From NCBI GenBank assembly GCA_001564255.1, contig LKNC01000030.1:1-15318 (forward strand): DNA of 15,318 nt. The letters are read 5' to 3'. Positions 1-7,255 of the stretch are shown here, in pieces. The stretch is from Natrialbaceae archaeon Tc-Br11_E2g1. Lineage in GTDB: Archaea; Halobacteriota; Halobacteria; Halobacteriales; Natrialbaceae. The position numbers were made by a program, and so were the translations under genes. Every line of letters starts with the position of its first letter. Position 1 is the stretch's first letter. Under the pieces are notes generated by a model that had not been told where the DNA came from, searched no databases, and worked only from the letters and a program-made list of their open reading frames with translations.

Positions 1-736
1 GCTCCTCGTGGTGGTCGACGATGTGACGTGCCCGGTCGGCCGGTTCCTCGATCGGGTCGCGGTGTCCCGGCAACGCCCGGTCGAACCCCCGGGCTTCGAT
101 GGTCCGTAGGGTCTCGAGGTATCGTTCGAGCGGGCGCTCGACCCGGACGTCCGCACCGCCGACGTTGGGGGTGTAGACCGGCAGGAGGGCGTCCCCGGAG
201 AGGACCGTCCCGTCGCCGGGGAGGTAGGCGACGTGGCCGGCGGCGTGTCCCGGTGTATGGAGGACCTCGAGGGAGAGGTCGCCAACGGCGAGGACGTCGC
301 CGTCTTCCAGCGGCGTGATGTCTGCGGCCTCGCCGTAGAGGTCCGGCGAGGTTTCGATGTGGGCGAGCAACCGCCTCCGGTCGTCCTCGGGCATCCCCCA
401 CTCGACGAACAGCCGCTCCTGTCGGTCGAAGACGTCCGCCCAGGCCTCTTCGTCGCCGGCGGCGAGCGGTGCGTCCGCACCGTGGGCGTAGACGGTCGCC
501 CCACCCGCAGCTTGGATCTCCCCGGCGAGTCCCGAGTGGTCGGCGTGGTAGTGAGTGAGCACGACGGCGTCGACGTCGGAAAAACCGAGACCCCGCGAAG
601 CGAGGGCGGCCTCGAGCTGGTCGCGGGTCTCCTCGAGTGTGACACCGGTGTCGACGAGAACGACCCGGTCGCCGACGTGGAGGTAGGCGTTGTTCTCCCC
701 CTCGAAGATCGTGTTTTCGAGCGTGATTCGCTCCAT
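1..736 (-). CDS. MBL-fold metallo-hydrolase (3' end outside window)
   Basis: This is a metallo-beta-lactamase-fold hydrolase, probably a cytosolic zinc enzyme of the glyoxalase II/LACTB2-like type; the substrate cannot be told. The frame is open from an ATG at 736 to the window edge, giving 245 visible residues and no stop. The di-zinc ligands are all visible: THYHADHSG (H62, H64, D66, H67), TPGH (H164), SGD (D182) and ALPGH (H225). The N-terminus, with an NNAYLHVGDRVVLVDTG-type strand, is typical of the fold, so the start looks right. About 28 bp upstream of the ATG is only a weak TATA-like TGTAAC, which would fit a leaderless transcript. The gene is divergent from the histidine kinase at 860. 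A long open frame on the other strand covers it (see rejected items). The family call is firm; the specific activity is unknown. Confidence 0.9.
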   Translation of the reverse strand, partial: MERITLENTIFEGENNAYLHVGDRVVLVDTGVTLEETRDQLEAALASRGLGFSDVDAVVLTHYHADHSGLAGEIQAAGGATVYAHGADAPLAAGDEEAWADVFDRQERLFVEWGMPEDDRRRLLAHIETSPDLYGEAADITPLEDGDVLAVGDLSLEVLHTPGHAAGHVAYLPGDGTVLSGDALLPVYTPNVGGADVRVERPLERYLETLRTIEARGFDRALPGHRDPIEEPADRARHIVDHHEE

Positions 737-800
737 GGATCCCGGCTACGCAGTGGGGTTGTTACAGCCTTTCGGAGACGGGTGATCGGCCATCGAAAGT

Positions 801-824
801 CTAGTTATATTTTCACTATATGGG
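801..824 (+). promoter_or_regulatory. AT-rich promoter of the histidine kinase
   Basis: In an otherwise GC-rich window this stretch carries two TATA-like elements, TTATATTTT (805-813) and CTATATGG (816-823). They lie about 50 and 40 bp before the kinase ATG at 860. Either would place the transcript start roughly 15-27 nt before the ATG. I see no Shine-Dalgarno sequence between them and the start. The stretch begins with CTAG, a tetramer usually rare in haloarchaeal DNA. Confidence 0.5.
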
Positions 825-859
825 AAACTATTACTGAGCTGTATTTGAAACCCACCAGT

Positions 860-3058
860 ATGAGCGAAGGGAGTGAGGTGACCACGGGGCCACTGGCGCG
901 GACGCTGACCGTCCTGGTGGTCGGCGGGGGACCGTCACAGGCCGTGGCCTCGAGAGTCGGGGACGCCACGACTGCGTTCGAGGTCGCTACGACCGACGTG
1001 GAGGGAGTCACAGCGCACGTTGTAGACCGGTCAGTCGACTGCATCGTCCTCTCCCCTGAGGACCCCGGGGAGGTGGTCGATTCGGTGACGTGCCTGCGCG
1101 AGACCGCACCCGGAGTTCCGGTCGTTCTCCTCGTCGACGGGCCGGTCGACCTCGAGGCCGCCGCGGAGGCGGGGGTCACGGACGTTCTCGAGCCCCCACG
1201 GACGGACGCGGAGACGACGCTCGTCGCCCGGAAACTCGAACAGTACGCCGCTGGCTACCGGGCCAGGACCGACAGTAAAGAGGAGTGGGCCGAAGCGCAG
1301 TTCCGATCGATATTCGAACACTCCCCTGACATGATCGCGATCCACGACGAGCAGGGGGTGATCCACAACGTCAACCGGCGGATGTGTGAGAAACTGGGGT
1401 ACGACCGCGAGGAGTTACTCGGGATGACCGTCTCCGAGCTCGAAGTCGGGACCGACCCGGCAGACCTCGAGACACTCTGGCAGGGCTATGAGTACGGGGA
1501 ACCGATAACCGTCGAAGGGGTAAACAGACGCAAGGACGGCACCGAGTTCCCTGTCCGGGTCAGCCTCGGTCGGATCGCCATCGAGGGCGAGGACCTGCTT
1601 CTCGCAACGATCCAGGACGTCCACGCCGAAAAGGAACGCCAGCGCGAACTCGAGCGCTACGAGCGGATCGTCGAGAACGTCCCGATCGGCGTCTACCGGC
1701 TCCGGTACGGCCCCGATGGTACCTTCGAGTTCGTCAACCCGGCGCTGGTCTCGATCCTCGAGGGCGACTCCGAGGTGCAGTTGCTCGAACGGTCGTTGGC
1801 GGAGCTGTGTGCAGACCACGAGGAGTGTGAGCGGTTCAAACAACGGGTCCTCGAGGGGGAAGCGATCGTCAACGAGGAGTTGGAGTTACGGACCCTGCGT
1901 GGGGAGTCGATCTGGGCTGCGGTGACGGCGATCGCGACCGTCGAGGACAACGGGGTCTACTTCGACGGTGTCGTCGTAGACGTCACCGAGCGCAAACGGG
2001 CAGAGCGGAGACTCGAGGCGAGCGAGGCCCACCTGAAACAGGCCCAGTCGGTGGCGGACATCGGTAGCTGGTACACGGACGTCCCTGCGGACGAGATCCA
2101 CTGGTCTGTGGAGGTGTACTCGATTTTCGGACTCCCCGAGGCTACCGGGACGGTAGACCACGAGCAGTTCATGGCGTGTCTTCACCCCGACGACAGGGCG
2201 TTCGTCGAAGAGCAGTGGACGGCCGCACTCGAGGGTGAACCCTACGACGTCGAACACCGCGTCGTCGCCGACGGCGAGACCCGGTGGGTCCGGGAGAGAG
2301 CCGACGTCGAGTTCGACGAGGGAGGCGACCCCACCCGGGCGATCGGGATCGTCCAGGACATCACCGAACGCAAGGAGTACGAACGCAGACTCGAGATCCA
2401 CAACGAGCAACTCGAGGTACTCAATCGGATCGTCCGCCACGACATCCGCAACCAGATGAACGTCGTCGAGGGGTACGCCAGGATCCTTACGGACTCACTC
2501 GAGGGCGACCGGGAGGACGTCGCCGCACGGATCGAGAACGCCGCCAGGGAGCTCCTCTCGATCAGCGAGAAGATCCGGGAGGTGAGCGACCTCGTTTCCG
2601 GGGACCCCGACCGAAAACCGGTAGATCTCTCGGACCTTCTCGAGGGCGCCCTCGAGGACTTTCAGGCGACCTATCCGGAGTGTACGGTGACGGCGTCGAT
2701 CCCGGACACGCTGTGGGCCCGGGCAACCGTGAGACTCGAGGCCGCAGTCGCGAACGTCCTCGAGAACGCCGGCGTCCACAGCGACGCGCCCTCGCCGGAA
2801 GTGACTGTTTCAGCGCGCGAGAACCCAGAGCGCGGCGAGGTAATCGTCCGGATCAGCGACGACGGCCCCGGCATCCCCGACAAGGAGTACGAACTGCTCA
2901 CCGGGGAGCGCGATCGCTCACAACTCGAACACGGCAGTGGCCTCGGACTGTTGACGACGAACTGGATCGTCGCCGACGCCGGTGGTGACCTCGAGTTCGC
3001 GGTCGACGGCGGGACGACGGTGACGATCCGGCTCCCGCGGGCGGAGCCCGACGTGTAA
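860..3058 (+). CDS. Multi-PAS sensor histidine kinase with degenerate receiver domain
   Basis: A soluble-looking 732-aa signalling kinase with no transmembrane segment. Domains in order: a receiver-like domain (about 14-128); three PAS/PAC domains (about 148-260, 268-375 and 391-500), each PAC ending in a DV(H/T)- or DITERK-like linker; a haloarchaeal dimerisation/phosphoacceptor box IVRHDIRNQ with phospho-accepting H527; and an ATPase domain with N box around N636, G1 DDGPGIPD (about 667-674) and G2 GSGLGL (692-697). The kinase core looks catalytically intact. The receiver-like domain lacks the residues needed for phosphotransfer (see findings). I chose the ATG at 860 because the AT-rich promoter lies just upstream. 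The frame stays open to 233, but that stretch is antisense to the hydrolase gene. No response regulator is adjacent, so the output partner is unknown. The gene ends 2 bp from the convergent fni. Confidence 0.9.
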   Translation: MSEGSEVTTGPLARTLTVLVVGGGPSQAVASRVGDATTAFEVATTDVEGVTAHVVDRSVDCIVLSPEDPGEVVDSVTCLRETAPGVPVVLLVDGPVDLEAAAEAGVTDVLEPPRTDAETTLVARKLEQYAAGYRARTDSKEEWAEAQFRSIFEHSPDMIAIHDEQGVIHNVNRRMCEKLGYDREELLGMTVSELEVGTDPADLETLWQGYEYGEPITVEGVNRRKDGTEFPVRVSLGRIAIEGEDLLLATIQDVHAEKERQRELERYERIVENVPIGVYRLRYGPDGTFEFVNPALVSILEGDSEVQLLERSLAELCADHEECERFKQRVLEGEAIVNEELELRTLRGESIWAAVTAIATVEDNGVYFDGVVVDVTERKRAERRLEASEAHLKQAQSVADIGSWYTDVPADEIHWSVEVYSIFGLPEATGTVDHEQFMACLHPDDRAFVEEQWTAALEGEPYDVEHRVVADGETRWVRERADVEFDEGGDPTRAIGIVQDITERKEYERRLEIHNEQLEVLNRIVRHDIRNQMNVVEGYARILTDSLEGDREDVAARIENAARELLSISEKIREVSDLVSGDPDRKPVDLSDLLEGALEDFQATYPECTVTASIPDTLWARATVRLEAAVANVLENAGVHSDAPSPEVTVSARENPERGEVIVRISDDGPGIPDKEYELLTGERDRSQLEHGSGLGLLTTNWIVADAGGDLEFAVDGGTTVTIRLPRAEPDV

Positions 3059-3060
3059 AG

Positions 3061-4119
3061 TCACTCCCGCTGTTCGAGATACGACTTCGTCCGGCCCAGG
3101 ACGACGTACTCCGCATCCTGGAGCTCCGGAACCGACGACGAACCGGTGACGAACATGGCGGTTTTGAGCTCGAGCAACAGGTCCTCGAGGAGTTCGACGA
3201 CCGCGTCCGCACTCTGGCCTGCAGGCGAGAGAAACGGTTTCGCGAGGCCGCCGGCGCGTGCGCCGAGTGCGATCGCCTTCGCGACGTCCAGTCCCGAGCG
3301 AACGCCGCCGCTCGCGATCACACAGTCGTGGACGGAGGCGGCCTCGTGGGTGCTGACGGCCGTGGGGACGCCCCAGGTGCGGAACAGTCGGCCGACTTTC
3401 TCCTGACGCGTGGCCCCGACGGCCGCCGCCCGGTAGGACTCGATGCCCGACCAGGTGGTACCACCTTTGCCAGCGGTGTCGATGGCGTCGACGCCCGCGG
3501 CCGAGAGGCGCTCGGCGAGCTCCCGGGAGACGCCGTTGCCGGTCTCTTTGACGATCACCGGAACGCTCAACTCGCTCGCGACGCCGGCGATCTCCTCGAG
3601 GCAGCCCCGGGCGTCGACGTCGCCTTCGGGCTGGACGGCTTCCTGGAGGAAGTTCAGGTGGATCGCCATCGCGTCGGCGTCGATCATGTCGACGGCCACC
3701 TCGACGTCACTCACGTCGTACTCGAGTAACTGGGCTGCGCCGACGTTGCCATAGAGGAAGGCGTCGGGGGCGGCCTCGCGGACGACGGTGTACGACTCGA
3801 GGAGGGCCTCGTCCTCGAGTTCGATGCCGGCTCGCTGGCTGCCGACACCCATCGCGACGCCCATCTCCCCGGCGGCTGTGGCGAGGTTGCGGTTGATCTT
3901 CGTCGTGTTGGGATGCCCACCGGTCATGCTCTCGATGACGATCGGCGCGGCGAGGTCGTGACCGAAGAGGTCTATCGACGTGTCGATCTCGTCGCGGTGG
4001 ATCTCCGGGAGGGCCTCGTGGATCAGTTCCACGTCCTCGAAGCCGGTTCCCGAGGTTTCGACGTCCTCTTCCTCGATGATGCGTATGTGGTCGTCCTTCC
4101 GGTCGGATGTTTCGGGCAT
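3061..4119 (-). CDS. fni: Type 2 isopentenyl-diphosphate Delta-isomerase (FMN-dependent)
   Basis: Fni/IDI-2 interconverts isopentenyl and dimethylallyl diphosphate using reduced FMN. It feeds archaeal ether-lipid, carotenoid and quinone synthesis in the cytoplasm. Counting from the ATG at 4119, the family motifs are RKDDH (7-11), SMTGG (64-68), GVGSQRAG (92-98), HLNFLQE...PEGD (154-167, containing the conserved Gln-Glu pair), VKETGNG (190-196) and ASGGVRSG (269-276). The length, 352 aa, is normal for the family. I prefer the ATG at 4119 because haloarchaeal Fni usually starts MPET and a GGTGGTGGAG ribosome-binding-like run lies about 10 nt upstream. A leaderless GTG at 4137 (358 aa) is an alternative, with a T-run 24 nt before it. 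The gene is downstream of rpiA on the same strand and convergent with the kinase. Confidence 0.95.
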   Translation of the reverse strand: MPETSDRKDDHIRIIEEEDVETSGTGFEDVELIHEALPEIHRDEIDTSIDLFGHDLAAPIVIESMTGGHPNTTKINRNLATAAGEMGVAMGVGSQRAGIELEDEALLESYTVVREAAPDAFLYGNVGAAQLLEYDVSDVEVAVDMIDADAMAIHLNFLQEAVQPEGDVDARGCLEEIAGVASELSVPVIVKETGNGVSRELAERLSAAGVDAIDTAGKGGTTWSGIESYRAAAVGATRQEKVGRLFRTWGVPTAVSTHEAASVHDCVIASGGVRSGLDVAKAIALGARAGGLAKPFLSPAGQSADAVVELLEDLLLELKTAMFVTGSSSVPELQDAEYVVLGRTKSYLEQRE

Positions 4120-4129
4120 CTCGTAAGTC

Positions 4130-4139
4130 TCCACCACCT
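4130..4139 (-). promoter_or_regulatory. Shine-Dalgarno-like run before fni ATG
   Basis: On the minus strand GGTGGTGGAG matches parts of the haloarchaeal anti-Shine-Dalgarno complement (GGAGGTGATC). It ends about nine nucleotides before the ATG at 4119. This favours 4119 over the upstream tandem GTG codons, which lie inside the run itself. An in-frame TAG sits directly upstream of those GTG codons, so no longer protein is possible. Confidence 0.45.
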
Positions 4140-4157
4140 ACTCCGGCCCAGGGGGGT

Positions 4158-4165
4158 GAAAAACT
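4158..4165 (-). promoter_or_regulatory. Possible TATA-like box of fni
   Basis: The minus-strand sequence AGTTTTTCAC is the only clearly AT-rich element near the fni start. It is centred about 41 bp before the ATG at 4119 and 24 bp before the GTG at 4137. It is a weak match to a haloarchaeal TATA element. If used, transcription would start near 4135, giving a leader of about 15 nt for the ATG or a leaderless message for the GTG. Confidence 0.3.
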
Positions 4166-4327
4166 GTTTGTTCCGGTCGGATCGGACGGCTTTCGGCCTC
4201 GATTTCCCCGGCACGGGGCGAACGGGCACGCCCGTCACATCCACGGCGGTTTCGTCGATCACGTGGACGTCGACGGTGCCCGTCGGGACCGCGGCTCGCT
4301 CCGAGAGGACGGTGTCCCCGCTCTCGA

Positions 4328-5014
4328 TCAGTACGTCCGTCGATCGGTCCCGTCCTCGGTCCCCACGTAGGTCACGTCCGCCATGTCGACGAACAGCCCG
4401 TGTTCGACGACGCCGGGGATCGACGCGAGGCCACGGGCGAGCTCGCCCGGCTCGTCGATGGTTCCGAACGCACAGTCGAGAACGAGGTTGCCGTTGTCGG
4501 TCACGACGGGGCCGTCTTTCCGTTGTGCGGCTCGTAGGCCGGGTTCCCCACCGAGTTCGCGAACGCGGTCCTCGACGACAGGACGGGCGTCGGGGAGCGT
4601 CTCGACGGGAACCGACCGATCGAGGTCGGCGACGAGCTTCGAGGGGTCGGCGACGACGAGAAAGCGATCGGCCGCCGCGGCGACGAACTTCTCTCTCGTG
4701 TGGGCCGCCCCGCCGCCTTTGATGAGGTCGCCGTCTGCGATCTGGTCTGCCCCGTCGATGGCCAGATCGATCCCGTCGGCTTCCTCGAGGGTCGTCAGCG
4801 GAATCCCCACGTCGATCGCGAGCGCCCGTGACTGATAGGAGGTCGGAACACCCCGGACCTCGAGGCCCCCGGCGACGGCCTCGCCGATCGCCCTGATCGC
4901 GTGGGCGGTCGTCGACCCCGTTCCGAGCCCGACGACCGTCCCGTCTTCTACCTGCGTCGCTGCTCGCTCGCCGGCACGGCGTTTCGCCGCCGCGGATCCA
5001 CCCTCGGTTTTCAT
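4328..5014 (-). CDS. rpiA: Ribose-5-phosphate isomerase A
   Basis: RpiA interconverts ribulose-5-phosphate and ribose-5-phosphate. In haloarchaea this supplies ribose for nucleotides. The 228-aa product is of normal length and has the phosphate-binding GLGTGSTT loop (29-36), IDGAD (86-90, with D87 and D90), the KGGGAAHTREK signature (99-109, with K99 and the probable general base E108), DPSK (123-126) and GVVEHGLF (201-208). It ends YVGTEDG plus five residues, as expected for a complete protein. The ATG at 5014 is chosen because a good TATA box lies 28 bp upstream. The ATG at 5056 in the same frame is upstream of that box and so would not be transcribed from it. rpiA is divergent from the ABC transporter operon and upstream of fni; a shared transcript with fni is possible but the 208-bp spacing argues for separate control. 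Confidence 0.95.
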   Translation of the reverse strand: MKTEGGSAAAKRRAGERAATQVEDGTVVGLGTGSTTAHAIRAIGEAVAGGLEVRGVPTSYQSRALAIDVGIPLTTLEEADGIDLAIDGADQIADGDLIKGGGAAHTREKFVAAAADRFLVVADPSKLVADLDRSVPVETLPDARPVVEDRVRELGGEPGLRAAQRKDGPVVTDNGNLVLDCAFGTIDEPGELARGLASIPGVVEHGLFVDMADVTYVGTEDGTDRRTY

Positions 5015-5037
5015 GTGGGAACACCCGTCTTCGGGGG

Positions 5038-5046
5038 ATAAAAAGC
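5038..5046 (-). promoter_or_regulatory. TATA box of rpiA (leaderless spacing)
   Basis: On the minus strand GCTTTTTAT is centred 28 bp upstream of the rpiA ATG at 5014. That is the archaeal TATA-to-start-site distance, so transcription should begin at or next to the ATG. It is the best-looking TATA box in the window, and its position settles the choice of start codon. Confidence 0.65.
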
Positions 5047-5110
5047 GTTGACACACGGCTCCGGGGAGCGAGCGGCGACTGTCACTTCCGTTTTCTGATA
5101 GGCGAACGAA

Positions 5111-5119
5111 CGCTTTTCC
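5111..5119 (+). promoter_or_regulatory. Probable TATA-like box of the ABC transporter operon
   Basis: CGCTTTTCC is centred about 27 bp before the ATG at 5143. It shares the GCTTTT core and the spacing with the rpiA promoter on the opposite strand, about 70 bp away. This suggests a leaderless message for the ABC operon. It is weaker than the rpiA box because the core is followed by CC rather than AT. Confidence 0.4.
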
Positions 5120-5142
5120 GCCGGCGAACCGACCAAACCACC

Positions 5143-5880
5143 ATGAGCACGTCGGGTGAGCGGGCAGTCGAGTTGACCGACGTCCGAAAGACCTACCAGG
5201 TCGGCGAGCCGGTCCACGCCTTAGACGGCGTCTCTCTCGAGATCCCCCGGGGATCGTACGTCGCGATCATGGGACCAAGCGGGTCGGGCAAGTCGACGCT
5301 GATGAACCTCGTCGGCTGTCTCGATACCCCCACCGAGGGTGAGGTGGTCGTCGGCGGCCGTGAGGTAACGGGGCTGTCGGACCGTGAACGAACGACCCTT
5401 CGTGGCACCGAGGTCGGCTTCGTCTTCCAGACGTTCAACCTCATGCCGCGCCTGTCGGCGATAGAGAACGTCGCCATCCCACAGCTGTTCCAGGGTGTCG
5501 ACCGGGAGGAACGCCGCGAGCGGGCACGGTCGTTACTCGAGCGCGTCGGCCTCGGTGACCGAACGGACCACCTCCCGAACGAACTCTCGGGCGGCCAGCG
5601 CCAGCGGGTCGCCATCGCCCGGGCGCTGGTCAACGACCCCGCGATCGTCCTGGCCGACGAGCCGACGGGGAACTTAGATACCGAGACCGGGGCGGCGGTG
5701 CTCGATCTGTTCGACGAACTCCACGCCGAGGGCCACACCGTCGTGATGGTCACCCACGAACCCCACGTCGCCCGACGGGCAGAACGGATCGTCCACCTGC
5801 TCGACGGAGACATCGAGCGGATCGAGCAAATCGAAGAAACGGCGGCCACGAGCGCCGAGGACGCGGAGGCAGAGAACTGA
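5143..5880 (+). CDS. ABC transporter ATP-binding protein, MacB/LolD type
   Basis: This is the cytoplasmic ATPase of an ABC transporter in the MacB/LolD/FtsE group, 245 aa. All catalytic motifs are intact: Walker A GPSGSGKS (44-51), Q-loop Q96 in FVFQTFNL, signature LSGGQRQR (148-155), Walker B IVLADEPTGNLD (168-179), and switch H205 in VTHEPH. The sequence FQTFNLMPRLSAIENV and the Walker B extension PTGNLD are typical of the MacB/LolD branch. The C-terminal tail of about 20 residues is acidic and Ala/Glu-rich, a common halophilic trait. The stop codon overlaps the start of the permease gene, so the two are translationally coupled. The likely job is to power extrusion of a substrate, or to transmit force across the membrane, with the permease. 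The substrate cannot be inferred. Confidence 0.95.
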   Translation: MSTSGERAVELTDVRKTYQVGEPVHALDGVSLEIPRGSYVAIMGPSGSGKSTLMNLVGCLDTPTEGEVVVGGREVTGLSDRERTTLRGTEVGFVFQTFNLMPRLSAIENVAIPQLFQGVDREERRERARSLLERVGLGDRTDHLPNELSGGQRQRVAIARALVNDPAIVLADEPTGNLDTETGAAVLDLFDELHAEGHTVVMVTHEPHVARRAERIVHLLDGDIERIEQIEETAATSAEDAEAEN

Positions 5881-7148
5881 TGCGCCCGCTCGAGTTTCTC
5901 CGGCTGTCCTGGCGATCGATCCGCGGGCACAAACTCCGTTCGTCGCTTACCGCACTGGGCGTGATCATCGGCATCGCGGCGGTGATCGCCTTCGTCACCC
6001 TCGGGGCGAGTCTCCAGGCGGGAATCATCGGCGACATAAGTCCCGACGACCAGCGCAACCTCTACGGCTGGGCCGCCGACCCCGACACCGAGGGTGGGCC
6101 GGCGGCGGGTGCCCAGCCGGTTTTCACCGACGCCGATCTCGAGACGGTCCGGGAGCTAGAGGCCGTCGAGGCGGCGTACGGCTACGGGACGCTCCAGCCA
6201 CAGGGGCTGGAGTACGAGGACGAAACCGTCGCACAGGGTGACGGGCTGGTCGCCTCCGGGCCGTCGTATATCAGAGACGAGCAACTCAGCGAGGGCAGGC
6301 AGTTCGAGAACGGCGAACGCGAGGCGGTGATCAACCCGGCGATGGCCGAGCGATTCGAGGAGGAGGTCGCAGTCGGTGACGACCTGACGATCACCTTACT
6401 CGGTGGCGAACAGCGGACCGTCGAAGTCGTCGGCATCACCGACACCTCCGAGGGGTTGAGCCCGTTCGAGGGCTTCGAGTCCGCACCGCGGGTGTACGTC
6501 CCGACCGACCCGTTCTACGCCGAACAGGCGGGCGGGCTCGGGTTCGGTGCCGACGGCGAAAACGGCGACGACGCACGCTATCTCGCGATCGTCGTCGAGG
6601 CCCCGTCGGCCGGCCAGGACGACGTCGATGCCACACGCGAAAGCGCGACCGCCTACCTCGAGAGCGACGACTCGGATGCGAGCGAGCTACTGGAGGAGGA
6701 ACTCGCCGTGACGATGCAGACGAGTACCGAACTCCTCCAGCAACTCGAGGACGTCCTCGACCTTCTCCAGAACTTCATCGTCGGTATCGCGGCGATCTCG
6801 CTTCTGGTGGGTTCGATCGGTATCGCGAACATCATGCTCGTCTCGGTTACCGAACGGACCCGCGAGATCGGGATCATGAAAGCCGTCGGTGCACAGAACC
6901 GCGACGTACTCGGGCTCTTTCTCGCGGAGGCCGTCGTCCTGGGCGTCGTCGGCGCGATCTTCGGCACAACACTCGGGTTGGCCGCGGGCTATCTGGGTGC
7001 GTGGTACATCGACCTGCCGCTGGTGTACCCCTACGAGTACGTCGTCCTCGCGATCGTCGTCGGAATCGTCGTCGGGATCGCCTCGGGGCTGTATCCGGCC
7101 TGGCGGGCCGCCCGGACGGATCCGATCGACGCCTTGCGATACGAGTAA
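5880..7148 (+). CDS. ABC transporter permease, MacB/FtsX family
   Basis: This is the membrane partner of the preceding ATPase, 422 aa. It has the four-helix MacB/FtsX layout: TM1 at about 20-45 (GVIIGIAAVIAFVTLG), a large extracytoplasmic MacB_PCD-type domain at about 50-290 rich in Asp and Glu, then TM2 (about 296-318), TM3 (about 340-370) and TM4 (about 385-405). The last three form an FtsX core. The coupling-helix segment TERTREIGIMKAVGA and the ending YPAWRAARTDPIDALRYE are diagnostic. The start ATG shares its A with the upstream stop (TGATG), which fixes the start and the operon. No outer-membrane or periplasmic adaptor is present, as expected for an archaeon. Confidence 0.95.
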   Translation: MRPLEFLRLSWRSIRGHKLRSSLTALGVIIGIAAVIAFVTLGASLQAGIIGDISPDDQRNLYGWAADPDTEGGPAAGAQPVFTDADLETVRELEAVEAAYGYGTLQPQGLEYEDETVAQGDGLVASGPSYIRDEQLSEGRQFENGEREAVINPAMAERFEEEVAVGDDLTITLLGGEQRTVEVVGITDTSEGLSPFEGFESAPRVYVPTDPFYAEQAGGLGFGADGENGDDARYLAIVVEAPSAGQDDVDATRESATAYLESDDSDASELLEEELAVTMQTSTELLQQLEDVLDLLQNFIVGIAAISLLVGSIGIANIMLVSVTERTREIGIMKAVGAQNRDVLGLFLAEAVVLGVVGAIFGTTLGLAAGYLGAWYIDLPLVYPYEYVVLAIVVGIVVGIASGLYPAWRAARTDPIDALRYE

Positions 7149-7206
7149 GCCGGTCGGCGATCTGCCCCGTGGTGGACGGCTCTCTCCTACACTGGATCAG
7201 ACACAA

Positions 7207-7215
7207 AACATATAG
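7207..7215 (+). promoter_or_regulatory. Possible TATA box of the HTTM gene
   Basis: AACATATAG lies about 45 bp upstream of the HTTM-protein ATG at 7256, in the only AT-rich island between the permease and that gene. It would give a leader of roughly 20 nt. The island suggests a promoter separate from the ABC operon, although read-through from the permease 107 bp upstream is also possible. Confidence 0.4.
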
Positions 7216-7216
7216 C

Positions 7217-7242
7217 AGATACATTCAGAGTGAGAGATACAT
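7217..7242 (+). repeat. Direct repeat AGATACAT x2
   Basis: AGATACAT occurs at 7217-7224 and again at 7235-7242, 18 bp apart start to start. The pair sits just downstream of the probable TATA box and upstream of the HTTM-protein ATG. The position, around the expected transcription start, would suit a regulator-binding site, but two 8-bp copies in an AT-rich island could also be chance. Confidence 0.4.
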
Positions 7243-7255
7243 AGCCCTCCAACCT

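Noticed and set aside
233..859. 209-codon in-frame upstream extension of the histidine kinase
   Set aside because: It is antisense to the hydrolase gene, which has all its zinc motifs. The extension has no domain character, and the kinase promoter lies between it and the ATG at 860.
5015..5056. Longer rpiA start (ATG at 5056)
   Set aside because: The 14 extra residues (MCQRFLSPEDG...) span the TATA box at 5038-5046, and RpiA homologues begin near MKT.
7001..7255. Upstream in-frame extension of the HTTM protein
   Set aside because: It overlaps the FtsX-type C-terminus of the permease in another frame, is Arg-rich, and precedes the AT-rich promoter island.
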